64,000 nt of DNA from Bradyrhizobium sp. B124 (lineage in GTDB: Bacteria; Pseudomonadota; Alphaproteobacteria; Rhizobiales; Xanthobacteraceae). Below, piece after piece: positions 26,828 through 35,014 of the stretch. How positions within the stretch are numbered: the first letter of the stretch is position 1; each line of letters begins with the position of its first letter. Location of the stretch: positions 2,666,001 to 2,730,000 of the forward strand of contig NZ_CP152413.1 of the NCBI RefSeq assembly GCF_038967635.1. The letters are read 5' to 3'. The notes below the pieces were generated by a model. That model made no database searches. It was not told the DNA's origin and saw only the letters and a program-made list of their open reading frames with translations. Both the position numbers and the translations under genes were made by a program.

Positions 26828-27356
26828 GCTCCGCATCCGCCAGCGGCAGGTTGGCGCGCCCCCACCCGTCGGTTCCCTCCGGATACCACGCCACATTGCT
26901 GTAGCCGTAGGAGAGCACGCGCTTGGCGGCGTTCCACGACATCCAGCAATTTTCCTGGCAGTAGATTACGAGCAATCTGGCCTTGTCGTCGCCGGAGGCG
27001 CGGACAAGGCCGCGTCGCATATAGTCTTCGGTCGATGCGGCGAGCTTGCCGTAGCCGGTGTCGGGCAGCCAGATGCTGCCGGGAATGTCGCCATGCGGCC
27101 GCTCGCGCCATACCGTGCCGGCGGGCAAATTAGGCTTCGGCGCGCGCGGCAGCACGTCGACGAAGGCGCCGGATTTGTCGCGCCAGATCGCTGCCGCTTC
27201 CGCGGTCGTGAGAACGCGTGCCCCTGCAAGCGTGATCGGCACCGGCGCGCGATAATCCTCGGTCCGGTAGCCCTCGGGCTCCGCAGGCGGGTCCTGCGCG
27301 CGGACAGGCGAAGCGGCGAGCAATATCACCGCAAGCATGGCCGCGAGCCTGATCAT
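26802..27356 (-). CDS. Quinoprotein-associated rhodanese-like protein with Cys...Cys-Trp motif
   Basis: Exported protein of 184 residues from the ATG at 27356, which overlaps the stop of the upstream gene. A signal peptide (MIRLAAMLAVILLAASPVRA) leads to a rhodanese-like domain: GARVLTTAEAAAIW, FVDVLPRAPKP, IPGSIWLPDTGYGKL, then Cys133-Gln-Glu-Asn-Cys137-Trp followed by MSWNAAKRVLSYGYSNV. This matches the PQQ-catabolism-associated family named for its Cys-Cys-Trp motif, in which the active-site loop of rhodanese carries two cysteines. A redox or sulfur-relay role in quinoprotein maturation is proposed for the family; the real partner is unknown. The frame is open further up to 27620. Confidence 0.9.
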   Translation of the reverse strand: MIRLAAMLAVILLAASPVRAQDPPAEPEGYRTEDYRAPVPITLAGARVLTTAEAAAIWRDKSGAFVDVLPRAPKPNLPAGTVWRERPHGDIPGSIWLPDTGYGKLAASTEDYMRRGLVRASGDDKARLLVIYCQENCWMSWNAAKRVLSYGYSNVAWYPEGTDGWGRANLPLADAEPEPREGEQ

Positions 27357-28234
27357 GGCGATTTGGTCGCGGCCTCCGGCCCGATCGGACGGTCGTTCTC
27401 GTCGAGCAGCGGAACGCCGAAGTCGAGCAGGATCTTGTTGATCGCCGGCTGGTTCTCCTGGATCAGGCGATTGAGCTGCCGCTTCCAGTTCTGATCGGAC
27501 GCTCGCACGCCCATGCCGATGCGATAGACCAGCTTCGGTCCCGTGGTCTCCTTGAGCAGCGGCGTGACATGCAGCGGCGGGTTCGCCTTCTTGGCGTAAA
27601 AGCCGGCCATCGGCCCCCACAGGATGCCGGCGTCGATCTCGCCCTTTTCAAGGTCGTTCATCATCGCCTCGGCCGAGGAATCGTAGCGCGTATCGATCAT
27701 CAGCGGATATGGCTTCGCGTTGGTCATCAGGCCGTTGATGGCCATATTGGTCGCGGGCGGCGTTCCGGCGACGATGCCGATATGCTTGCCCTTCAGCCGC
27801 TCATCCTCGAGCGTCGTGACTTCATCCAATCCACTGCCCGGCTTGGCAATGATCGCATAGGCCGTGCGGTAATACGGATTGGTCCCTTGCGCGAGGTCGT
27901 CGCCTTGCGGAAAGCCCATGATCACGTCGCAGCGATGCGAGCCGAGCGTGACCCGCACGAAGCCGGTCGCCTGCGGGAAATACATGTAATCGAGCTTCCT
28001 TTGCAGCTTCTCGGCGAACAGCTCGCCGATCTTGTTCTCGAAGCCCTCGCCCTTGTCATTCGAGAACGGCAGGTTGCGCGGATCGGCGCAGATGCGAAGT
28101 ACCTTGGGATCGACCAGCTCGATGGAGAGTTCGCCCTGCTCATTGACCTGCGCACGCGCGACGTCGCGGCCGGCGAGACAGGTCATGAAGCCGGCAAGCG
28201 CGAGCAGAACAGGACGGCATCCGATAACTCTCAT
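27353..28234 (-). CDS. Quinoprotein-associated periplasmic binding protein (XoxJ/MoxJ-like)
   Basis: About 293 residues with a signal peptide (MRVIGCRPVLLALAGFMTCLAG). The mature chain has the family-3 solute-binding layout: KVLRICADPRNLPFSNDKGEGFEN, then DVIMGFPQGDD and a second lobe GIVAGTPPATN with GEIDAGILWGPMAGFYA. The NLPFSN block is typical of the quinoprotein-dehydrogenase-associated subgroup that includes MxaJ/XoxJ. Such proteins are thought to help activate or mature the methanol dehydrogenase rather than feed a transporter, and no permease is beside it. It is the first gene of a two-gene minus-strand unit with the rhodanese-like gene. The open frame extends to 28468. Confidence 0.88.
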   Translation of the reverse strand: MRVIGCRPVLLALAGFMTCLAGRDVARAQVNEQGELSIELVDPKVLRICADPRNLPFSNDKGEGFENKIGELFAEKLQRKLDYMYFPQATGFVRVTLGSHRCDVIMGFPQGDDLAQGTNPYYRTAYAIIAKPGSGLDEVTTLEDERLKGKHIGIVAGTPPATNMAINGLMTNAKPYPLMIDTRYDSSAEAMMNDLEKGEIDAGILWGPMAGFYAKKANPPLHVTPLLKETTGPKLVYRIGMGVRASDQNWKRQLNRLIQENQPAINKILLDFGVPLLDENDRPIGPEAATKSP

Positions 28235-28401
28235 TGCGCGGTCTCCTCTTGATCGGACAGATTGCCGCCATCCACCAATTGCCCGGCGCACCATGACGTG
28301 CAACAGGGATAATGATCGCGACGGTGCCGCGTTGCTTGTTGCGGCGCAAACTGGAGCGCGACGACATCGATCGCGCGTCCCGGAGAAACTGAGGCGGAAA
28401 C

Positions 28402-29328
28402 ATGGCTCATGGCGGTTCGGTGCTCGCGCTGCTCCTGATGCTTTGGGCGCCGACCATAGCGCGGGCACAACAGGCGGAATTGCCTGTGAGCGAAGTCGCC
28501 CCCGGAATATTCGTTCACACCGGGACGACCTCCTTGATGACGAGCGACAACGAAGGCGCCATCGCCAATGTCGGCTTCGTGGTTGGCGACAGCGCCATTG
28601 CCGTCATCGACACCGGCGGCAGTGTCCGCGAAGGGCGGCAATTGCTCGCCGCGGTGCGCAGCCATAGCGACAAGCCGATCCGCTATGTGATCAACACCCA
28701 CGCGCATCCGGATCATAGCTTCGGCAACGCGGCCTTCGTGGCTGACGGGACCAGTTTCGTCGGCCACAACGCCCTGCCCCGCGCGCTGGCGGCGCGCGGG
28801 CAGTTCTATCTCGACGGCTTTCGCCGGACCATGGGCGATGCGTTGATCGACGAGGTGCGGATCATTCCGCCGACCATGCTGGTCGCGGACATGCTGAAGC
28901 TCGACCTCGGCGGGCGGACCCTCACCCTGAAGGCGTGGCCGCCCGCCCACAGCGACAACGACCTCACGATCTTCGATGAACGCACCGGGACCCTGTTCGC
29001 GGGCGATCTGGTATTCCTCGGCCATATTCCCGTGGTCGACGGCAGCCTCAAGGGCTGGCTGCGTGTGCTCAATGACCTCGCGGCGATTCCCGCCGAGCGC
29101 GTGGTTCCCGGTCACGGACCCGTGAGTGCGTGGCCTGCAGCGCTTGCCGACGAGCGGCGCTATCTTGAGACGCTGGCCGCGGACGTCCGCGCGCTGGTCG
29201 CAAGCGGCAAGCCGATCACGGCTGCGGCAGAGCACGCCGCGGCAGCCGAGCGGCCGCGCTGGCAATTGTTCGACGATTACAACGCCCGCAACGCAACTGC
29301 AGCATTCTCTGAAATTGAATGGGAGTAG
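28402..29328 (+). CDS. Quinoprotein relay system zinc metallohydrolase (SoxH-like, MBL fold)
   Basis: Exported metallo-beta-lactamase-fold protein of 308 residues. Signal peptide in the first 23 residues; zinc ligands His100-x-His102-x-Asp104-His105 in [12 protein letters not shown], then a His in [10 protein letters not shown], Asp in FAGDLVF and His in [10 protein letters not shown]. The sequence fits the SoxH-related hydrolase family found with PQQ dehydrogenases together with a SoxYZ-like carrier, which is the next gene (43 bases downstream). Together with the rhodanese-like protein it would form a small periplasmic sulfur relay. What is hydrolysed is unknown. Confidence 0.9.
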   Translation: MAHGGSVLALLLMLWAPTIARAQQAELPVSEVAPGIFVHTGTTSLMTSDNEGAIANVGFVVGDSAIAVIDTGGSVREGRQLLAAVRSHSDKPIRYVINTHAHPDHSFGNAAFVADGTSFVGHNALPRALAARGQFYLDGFRRTMGDALIDEVRIIPPTMLVADMLKLDLGGRTLTLKAWPPAHSDNDLTIFDERTGTLFAGDLVFLGHIPVVDGSLKGWLRVLNDLAAIPAERVVPGHGPVSAWPAALADERRYLETLAADVRALVASGKPITAAAEHAAAAERPRWQLFDDYNARNATAAFSEIEWE

Positions 29329-29371
29329 CTGTTGGTCCTATAGTGACGCGCCTGCATAGGATCTCGCGAAC

Positions 29372-30196
29372 ATGACTGGACATCGCGCCCGCCTGCTTTG
29401 CATCGCCAGCCTTCTCACCGTCGCGCTGGGCGTACCAGACGCGTACACGGCCGAGACGTATGATCCCTGGCCGGGCCTCGTCCAGGACATCTTCAGCAAT
29501 CGTCCGATGAATGACGGCAACGATGTCATCGGCATCGAGATGCCGGCGCGCGCGGAAGATGCCGCGATCGTTCCGGTGACGCTGCGCACCAAGCTGCAGC
29601 CCAGCGACAGCCGCCGCGTCGTCGCGATCACGCTTGTGATCGACGAGAACCCGGCGCCGATGGCCGCGAAATTCACGCTGGGGCCGGACGCCAACGTCAC
29701 CGAGATCTCGACCCGCGTCCGCGTCAACAACTACACCAATGTGCACGCCGTCGCCGAGCTCAGCGACGGCAGGCTCTATGTCAGCAAGGTGTATGTGAAA
29801 GCATCCGGCGGCTGCTCGGCACCGGCTGGTAAGAACGTCGAGGAGGCGAACAACCGGCTCGGCCAGATGCGCTACCGGCAATTCACAAAGTCCGAACAAG
29901 GGCCGGCGACGAGCACACGGGAAGCCCAGATCATGATCGGGCATCCGAACAACTCGGGCCTGCAGATGGACCAGGTCACGCAGCTCTATATCCCGGCCTT
30001 CTTCGTCAACCAGTTGCACATCTGGCAGGACGACAGTCCGGTGCTGGCGATGGAGGGCGGAATCTCGATTTCCGAGGATCCCAACATCCGCTTCACCTAT
30101 GTCTCGAATGGCGCCAAGCACTTCCGTGCCGAGGCCAAGGACACTGACGGGCACGTCTTCGAGCACGAATGGAAGGTCGAGAATCCCGGGACCTGA
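29372..30196 (+). CDS. Quinoprotein-associated SoxYZ-like carrier
   Basis: Exported protein of 274 residues that joins a SoxY-like and a SoxZ-like domain in one chain. The N-terminal signal (LLCIASLLTVALGVPDAYTA) is followed by WPGLVQDIFSNRPMNDGNDVI, close to SoxY, with the carrier cysteine at Cys148 in SGGCSAPAGK. In true SoxY the Cys is near the C-terminus of its domain and carries sulfur intermediates; the SoxZ-like half follows (TREAQIMIGHPNNSGLQMD, FFVNQLHIWQDD, ISISEDPNIRFTY). No soxABCD genes are near. The order hydrolase-carrier next to quinoprotein genes matches the proposed quinoprotein relay system. Confidence 0.9.
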   Translation: MTGHRARLLCIASLLTVALGVPDAYTAETYDPWPGLVQDIFSNRPMNDGNDVIGIEMPARAEDAAIVPVTLRTKLQPSDSRRVVAITLVIDENPAPMAAKFTLGPDANVTEISTRVRVNNYTNVHAVAELSDGRLYVSKVYVKASGGCSAPAGKNVEEANNRLGQMRYRQFTKSEQGPATSTREAQIMIGHPNNSGLQMDQVTQLYIPAFFVNQLHIWQDDSPVLAMEGGISISEDPNIRFTYVSNGAKHFRAEAKDTDGHVFEHEWKVENPGT

Positions 30197-30215
30197 CGCG
30201 CCAGCGATCTCACGC

Positions 30216-30325
30216 TAGACGCTAGAGCCCCGTTCCGACTGAATCGGAACGAGGCTCTAGCGTCTTGTTTTGACGCGTTTTCTTCACGCGAACCGGAATC
30301 CACTTCGTTCGAAAACGCTCTAGAA
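30216..30325. repeat. Dispersed rhizobial intergenic repeat with long hairpin
   Basis: The left part is a 19-bp hairpin with one mismatch (CGCTAGAGCCCCGTTCCGA at 30220-30238, TCGGAACGAGGCTCTAGCG at 30244-30262, 5-base loop). It is followed by TCTTGTTTTGACGCGTTTTC and TTCACGCGAACCGG, then CACTTCGTTCGAAAACGCTC. I know this arrangement as a dispersed element in Bradyrhizobium-type genomes. After the hairpin a T-rich stretch (TCTTGTTTT) makes it a plausible terminator for the SoxYZ-like gene. It touches the end of the next, convergent gene at 30320. Confidence 0.75.
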
Positions 30326-30664
30326 GCACCTGACTTCGGCCTCGGCCTGGGCACGCCTGAGGTCGTTGAGCGCATTGGCGGCCTGCTCGGACGAGCGGAA
30401 CTGGCCACCCAGATTGCCGCGCACCTGCGCCATGCTGAGCACGGTCTCGGCGGTGACGTAGCGATCATAGGGGATGATCGAGGCGACCACGTCGATCGAG
30501 CAGGAACATTGTTCGATCGACTGTCGGGATTCGCCATTGGACTTCATGCAGCCGAACACATATTCGGCCCGCGCCGAGGTCGGATAGTCGTTGATCTCCT
30601 GGGCCCGCACGCGGATGGTCGTCCCGGCAAGCACGGCCAGGACGGCGACAATCGGTCGTAGCAT
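30320..30664 (-). CDS. Small exported Cys-containing protein of unknown function
   Basis: About 114 residues from the ATG at 30664, which has AGGAG five bases upstream (an alternative ATG at 30679 adds five residues). A signal peptide (MLRPIVAVLAVLAGTTIRVRA) precedes EINDYPTSARAEYVFGCMKS, then QCSCSIDVVAS with a Cys-Ser-Cys pair, and a terminal CF. Four cysteines (FGC, QCSC, RC) suggest two disulfides or a redox pair. I do not recognise the family. It is divergent from the following ABC cassette and sits inside the quinoprotein island, so a role in PQQ-enzyme maturation is possible but unproven. Confidence 0.7.
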   Translation of the reverse strand: MLRPIVAVLAVLAGTTIRVRAQEINDYPTSARAEYVFGCMKSNGESRQSIEQCSCSIDVVASIIPYDRYVTAETVLSMAQVRGNLGGQFRSSEQAANALNDLRRAQAEAEVRCF

Positions 30665-30765
30665 GCCAGCTCCTGCCATGGTCCTGCTTCCTCTTCTCTT
30701 TTCGCAAGCTATGCTATGGATGTTGATCAGAAAAGAAAACATTCGGGGAAGTGGCTCAAGAAACG

Positions 30766-31746
30766 ATGATCATCTCTGTACGCACGGTGTTGGCTGCGGC
30801 AGTTCTGGCGGTCATGCAGTTCGGCACCTCGTGCAACGCGGAGACCATCCGCGTTGCAGCGCAGAAGACCGGAACGCTGGCCTGGGAACTGGCCGTTATT
30901 CGCTCCCATGGTCTCGACAAGAAGGCCAATCTGTCGATCGATGTCGTCGAGCTCGCCAGTCCCGAGGCCGGCAAGATCGCGCTGCGCTCCGGCTCGGCCG
31001 ACGTGATGGTATCCGACTGGCCCTGGGTGTCGCGCGAACGCTCGCTCGGCGCCAAGCTCCAGTTCTATCCCTATTCGAGCGCGCTGGGCGCCGTGATGGT
31101 CCCGGCCGCCTCGCCGCTCAAGACGCTTGCCGACCTCAAGGGGCGCAAGCTCGCCGTTGCTGGCGGCGCGATCGACAAGAACTGGCTGCTGCTGCAGGCC
31201 GCATCGAAGCAGGACGGCGTCGACCTGAAATCGCAGGCGACCATCGTCTATGGCGCGCCGCCACTGCTCACCGCCAAGACCCTCGACGGCGAGATGGACG
31301 CGACGCTCAATTACTGGAATTTCTGCGCCGCGCTTGAAGCCAAGGGCTTCCGCCGGCTCGCCGGCATGGAAGAGATCCTGCAAAAGCTCGGCAGCAAGGG
31401 CCGCATCGCGATGATCGGCTACGTGTTCGACGAGGCCTGGGCCAACGCTAACAAGGATCTAGTGGCCCGCTTCATCGCCGTGACGCGTGCCGCGAAAGAG
31501 ATTCTGGCGACCTCGGATGCCGAATGGGATGCGATTGCTCCGCTTACCGGTGCGCAGGATGCAGCGACGCTGCACGCATATCGCGACCGCTACCGCGAGG
31601 GTATCCCGCGCCGTCCGATCGCCGACGAAGAGGCGGATGCACGCCTGCTCTACCGGGTGCTGGCGCAGCTCGGCGGCCGCGATCTCGTCGGCACTGCGAC
31701 CGAGCTCGATCCAGGCACGTTCTATCAAGCGATCCCGGGAGACTAG
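30766..31746 (+). CDS. ABC transporter substrate-binding protein (NitT/TauT-like)
   Basis: Periplasmic binding protein of about 326 residues. The signal peptide is MIISVRTVLAAAVLAVMQFG; the mature chain has the SsuA/NMT1-like course: IRVAAQKTGTLAWELAVIRSHGL, VELASPEAGKIALRSGSADVM, SDWPWVSRERSLG, and LADLKGRKLAVAGGAIDKNW. A GTG at 30751 would add five residues; I prefer the ATG. It opens a three-gene cassette with a permease 2 bases downstream and an ATPase. Substrate is unknown; relatives bind nitrate, taurine, sulfonates, riboflavin or pyrimidine precursors. Its place among quinoprotein genes raises the idea of a cofactor- or metal-chelate substrate. Confidence 0.86.
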   Translation: MIISVRTVLAAAVLAVMQFGTSCNAETIRVAAQKTGTLAWELAVIRSHGLDKKANLSIDVVELASPEAGKIALRSGSADVMVSDWPWVSRERSLGAKLQFYPYSSALGAVMVPAASPLKTLADLKGRKLAVAGGAIDKNWLLLQAASKQDGVDLKSQATIVYGAPPLLTAKTLDGEMDATLNYWNFCAALEAKGFRRLAGMEEILQKLGSKGRIAMIGYVFDEAWANANKDLVARFIAVTRAAKEILATSDAEWDAIAPLTGAQDAATLHAYRDRYREGIPRRPIADEEADARLLYRVLAQLGGRDLVGTATELDPGTFYQAIPGD

Positions 31747-31748
31747 CG

Positions 31749-32486
31749 GTGCTGCGCCTCCTGTCATTCGTGCTGTTCATCGCGACTTGGTGGATGGCCT
31801 CGCTGTTGATCGGCGATGCCAAGCTGCCGGCGCCGCCGGCGGTGCTATCTGTCCTTGCCGCCGAAGCGCGATCGGGTGCGCTGTTCGTCAATCTCGGCGC
31901 AACGCTGGCGCGTGTCGCGCTGGCCTTCACCCTCGCCATGGCGCTCGGTTCGGCGATCGGCTATCTGATGGGCCGCGTGTCACTTGCCAATCGCCTTGGC
32001 GACCCCTGGCTGATCTTGCTGCTCAACCTGCCGGCGTTGGTCGTCATCGTGCTGGCCTATATCTGGGCCGGGCTTACCGAGGTCGCCGCGATCACGGCCA
32101 TCGCCATCAACAAGCTACCGACTGCCGTCGTCACCCTGCGCGAGGGTGCCCGTGCGCTCGACCCCGCCCTCGACGAGATGGCAACGGCGTTTGCTTTGCC
32201 GCGCGGCCGCGCCTTCCGGCATGTGGTCCTGCCGCAGCTTGCGCCCTACATTGCGGCCGCTGCGCGCTCCGGGCTGTCGCTGGTCTGGAAGATCGTGCTG
32301 GTCGCCGAATATCTCGGCCGCCCCAACGGCGTCGGGTTCGAGATCGGGGTCGCCTTCCAGCTGTTCGACATCCCGTTGCTGCTCGCCTACTCGCTGAGCT
32401 TTGCCGGTGTCGTGCTCGTCATCGAGACCTTGCTGGTGCAGCCGTTTGAAACCAGGCTAACGCGGTGGCGGCTCCGTGCAGCTTGA
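31749..32486 (+). CDS. ABC transporter permease (NitT/TauT-like)
   Basis: Inner-membrane subunit of 245 residues, starting at a GTG at 31749 only 2 bases after the binding-protein stop. Helices include LLSFVLFIATWWMASLLIG, LGATLARVALAFTLAMALGSAIGYLMG and LILLLNLPALVVIVLAYIWAG; the EAA loop is EMATAFALPRGRAFRHVVLPQLAPY, as in SsuC/TauC. The open frame extends upstream to 31524 but overlaps the previous gene. The end overlaps the ATPase start by 11 bases. Confidence 0.88.
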   Translation: MLRLLSFVLFIATWWMASLLIGDAKLPAPPAVLSVLAAEARSGALFVNLGATLARVALAFTLAMALGSAIGYLMGRVSLANRLGDPWLILLLNLPALVVIVLAYIWAGLTEVAAITAIAINKLPTAVVTLREGARALDPALDEMATAFALPRGRAFRHVVLPQLAPYIAAAARSGLSLVWKIVLVAEYLGRPNGVGFEIGVAFQLFDIPLLLAYSLSFAGVVLVIETLLVQPFETRLTRWRLRAA

Positions 32487-33186
32487 GGTCAATATCACAG
32501 GCAAGAGCTTTGCGAGCGCGGCCGGAAAGCGGCACGACGTGCTCGACAACATCACCTTCACATTGAATGCCGGCGAGGTTGGCGTGCTGTTCGGACCGTC
32601 GGGCTGCGGCAAGAGCACCCTGCTGCGGATTCTCGCCGGGCTCGACGGCAACTACCAGGGCCATGTCGCACGCTCCCCCGGCATGCGCCTCGGCATGGTG
32701 TTCCAGGAGCCGCGGCTGTTGCCCTGGCGCACCGTGGAGGAGAACGTGCGACTCGCCGCACCGCATGTCGACGACGGCACGCTGTCGGCGCTGTTCGAGG
32801 TGCTCGAATTGAGCGTGCACAGCAACCACTTTCCCGGTGAGCTGTCGCTCGGCCTCGCCCGCCGCGTCGCGCTCGCCCGCGCCTTCGCCATCGAGCCGGA
32901 TTTCCTCATCCTCGACGAGCCGTTGGCCTCGCTTGACAAGGCACTTGCGGGGCGTTTACGCGACCAGGTCGCCACGCTGGTAGCCAGCCGGAAGATGATG
33001 ACGCTGCTGGTCACCCACGACCTCGACGACGCGGTCCGGCTCGGCGACCGCCTGTTCTTCCTGTCGCCGCGACCTGCCCGAATCCTTCACGTCGAAACCA
33101 TCGCCACGCCGCGCGTGACGCGCAGCGAGCCAGAGATCGACGAAATCAAGCGGCGGCTCTCACAGTTGGACCTTGCAAATATGTGA
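32476..33186 (+). CDS. ABC transporter ATP-binding protein (NitT/TauT-like)
   Basis: Cytosolic ATPase of 236 residues from a GTG at 32476. Walker A is FGPSGCGKST, Q-loop MVFQEPRLLPW, a signature LSLGLARRVALARAF in place of the usual LSGG, Walker B FLILDEPLASLD, and switch His in LVTHDLDDA. The changed signature (SLGLARR instead of SGGxxQR) is seen in some SsuB-like proteins but is worth noting because the Gly-Gly pair contacts nucleotide. It completes the importer cassette. A 41-base gap follows to a small exported protein gene. Confidence 0.9.
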   Translation: MQLEVNITGKSFASAAGKRHDVLDNITFTLNAGEVGVLFGPSGCGKSTLLRILAGLDGNYQGHVARSPGMRLGMVFQEPRLLPWRTVEENVRLAAPHVDDGTLSALFEVLELSVHSNHFPGELSLGLARRVALARAFAIEPDFLILDEPLASLDKALAGRLRDQVATLVASRKMMTLLVTHDLDDAVRLGDRLFFLSPRPARILHVETIATPRVTRSEPEIDEIKRRLSQLDLANM

Positions 33187-33227
33187 GACGCCGTCATCCT
33201 TGGACGAAAGCGTAAGGGAGAGATTGG

Positions 33228-33581
33228 ATGGCGCGTGCGTTGATTGCCGTTGGTGTTGCGTTGCTTGTCCTGCCGGCAACAGCGCTCGCCCAAAGCAAGG
33301 GCAAAGGCATCCGGCTATGGAATCTGACCAGCGCCACTATTTCGAGCTTCGAGCTGTCGCCGGCGGGCAAGAACGAGTGGGGTCCAAACCAGACGCTCAA
33401 CGACAAGGACAAGGAAGTCGACCACGACGAACGCTTGCGTATCACCGGCGTCGAGCCCGGTCGCTACGATGCCAAGATCGGCTACAGCGGCGGCAGGCAG
33501 TGCTTCGTTCGTGACATCGAGATCAAGGCCGATGCCGTGTTTTCAGTGTCCGACAAGGATCTGAAGGACTGCAACAAATAG
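33228..33581 (+). CDS. Small exported protein of unknown function
   Basis: A 117-residue protein with a signal peptide (MARALIAVGVALLVLPATALA) and a compact beta-rich mature domain: GIRLWNLTSATISSFELSPAG, KNEWGPNQTLNDKDKEVDHDERL, then PGRYDAKIGYSGGRQCFVRDIEIKA, ending DLKDCNK. Two Cys could form one disulfide. The first part resembles small proteins with a transthyretin-like or tyrosinase-associated fold seen in Bradyrhizobium, but I cannot name the function. AAGGGAGAG precedes the ATG. It is in line with the ABC cassette and may be its last gene. Confidence 0.72.
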   Translation: MARALIAVGVALLVLPATALAQSKGKGIRLWNLTSATISSFELSPAGKNEWGPNQTLNDKDKEVDHDERLRITGVEPGRYDAKIGYSGGRQCFVRDIEIKADAVFSVSDKDLKDCNK

Positions 33582-33584
33582 CAG

Positions 33585-33821
33585 CTAGCCCGCCGGCGGT
33601 CTGCCGTCCGCGCCGGCGCGATCGTTGGTGTGCGGATATTCGCAACGCCATCGCACCGCGGTCCATTTCGGATGTTCGCCGACCCATTGCGCGATGTAAG
33701 GCGGCGCGGCCATGGCGCATTGCTGGAGCGAACCGTTCCAGTTGAACACCAGATGCTGCTCCTCGCAGGTGGCGGGCGACAGCACGGCACAAACAGTGAC
33801 GATCAGATCAATCGGGTTCAT
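33585..33821 (-). CDS. Small conserved protein of unknown function
   Basis: 78 residues starting MNPIDLIVTVCAVLSPATCEE, with a short hydrophobic lead and four cysteines (VCAV, ATCEE, QQCAM, RWRCEY). The central HLVFNWNGSLQQCAMAAPPYIAQW and WTAVRWRCEY segments are of a type found widely in Bradyrhizobium as an unnamed protein. A signal or anchor function for the first 18 residues is possible. It converges on the 33228 gene, with three bases between the stops. Confidence 0.62.
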   Translation of the reverse strand: MNPIDLIVTVCAVLSPATCEEQHLVFNWNGSLQQCAMAAPPYIAQWVGEHPKWTAVRWRCEYPHTNDRAGADGRPPAG

Positions 33822-33923
33822 GCGCGATCCCTAAGCGTGCTCACGAAATAGATAGCACGACGGAATACGTAATCAGCCAGGTCAGGGTTTCACAGGCCCG
33901 TGACAAGGCCTGGGAACCCGGCT

Positions 33924-34808
33924 CTAGAAATTCAGACCGTACACCAGCCGCGCCTGGTGACGCTCGAAATTGACCAGATCGAGGGCGGCATTGCTGCCGG
34001 CCCGCTGCCCCCAGGCCTGGACGCTCCAGGTCGCGGTCAGGCGCGAGCGCTCCGAGAGCTGGAAATAGGCGGTGGGACCGATGAACAGCGCCTGCCCGGA
34101 CAGTTCATCGAGGCCAATCCCCTCGTACTTCCTGAAATAGCGCGCTTCGCCACCGATCAGGATATCCGGCCTCACCTTGGCCATCAGCCCAAACGCGACG
34201 CCAATCGTGGCATCCTGCTCTGCAGTGCCGGTGCGCGGCATCCGCGTCCATTCCGGCTCATAGCTGACGTTGAGGGCCGCCACTGCAAAATTCGGGATCA
34301 CCTCGCGGTCGAACGCCACCGTGAGTTGGGTGCCGTAGCTGCGGACGGCCGCAGCCGTCGTTTCGTCGACGCGACCGGCGCGTGTCTCCAACGCCACCGT
34401 CATGCCGAAGGGCGCCGCCTCGCGATCGAGGAAGCGATAGCGAAAATCGACCGAGACGCTCTGCCACGACAGCTGGCGGCGATCATCAATACCCGGGACG
34501 CAGTTGATATCGTACGCGCTGAACGACGTGCCGAGCTCGACACGAAAATTCGGCGCCGGAACGAGTTCGAGCTCCATTTCCTGATTGAGCGCGCGATACC
34601 GGCCGCCGTCCTTGGCAAAGCGCCCGGTGCTCTGGCTCTGGAATTCCCGCTCGCCGACGTCGCCCACATCGGACCCGATCATGAAGCCGAAGATGTGCTC
34701 GGTATCAAAGCCCTCGGCGTAGGCGCCGAGCGGCAGCACCGCTGCGACGCCGGCAATTGCCGCGCACAGCACGCCCACCCAACGCCCTCGCTTGCTTTCG
34801 AAACTCAT
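33924..34808 (-). CDS. Exported beta-barrel-like protein, probable outer membrane
   Basis: About 294 residues. A basic lead (MSFESKRGRW) and a hydrophobic stretch ending GAYA give a signal peptide. The mature chain alternates polar and hydrophobic residues in short strands (NFRVELGTSFSAYD, WQSVSVDFRYRF, PFGMTVALETRAGR, GTQLTVAFDREV, LIGGEARYFRKY, RLTATWSVQAWGQ) and ends in a phenylalanine (RLVYGLNF), the usual barrel-assembly signal. It has no TonB box or plug domain. The location between the ABC cassette, pqqA and lanM suggests that it may serve rare-earth or cofactor uptake across the outer membrane; this is inference. Confidence 0.72.
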   Translation of the reverse strand: MSFESKRGRWVGVLCAAIAGVAAVLPLGAYAEGFDTEHIFGFMIGSDVGDVGEREFQSQSTGRFAKDGGRYRALNQEMELELVPAPNFRVELGTSFSAYDINCVPGIDDRRQLSWQSVSVDFRYRFLDREAAPFGMTVALETRAGRVDETTAAAVRSYGTQLTVAFDREVIPNFAVAALNVSYEPEWTRMPRTGTAEQDATIGVAFGLMAKVRPDILIGGEARYFRKYEGIGLDELSGQALFIGPTAYFQLSERSRLTATWSVQAWGQRAGSNAALDLVNFERHQARLVYGLNF

Positions 34809-34947
34809 CGTCCCCGGACCACCGCCTCAAGCCGCACTGTAGGACAAAGCAGGACGGCCCGCCAATCGCGCAGGTGGTCTCGATTTCAACGTGTTGTGGG
34901 AAGGATCTGCGGGAAATTGTAGCGGCGGCGTCGCGGCCGCGAAAGAC

Positions 34948-34991
34948 GCCTGCCGCGGCTCGATGCAGCAAGCTGCACGAGCCGGGCAGGC
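34948..34991. terminator. Long stem-loop downstream of pqqA
   Basis: GCCTGCC, GGCTCG and TGCAGC on the left pair with GCTGCA, CGAGCC and GGCAGGC on the right around a short AA loop, with small internal bulges. It lies 24-67 bases after the pqqA stop on the minus strand. A short CTTT follows, so it could end or protect the tiny pqqA message. Confidence 0.6.
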
Positions 34992-35014
34992 TGTCTCGCG
35001 TTACTTGTCTCGGA

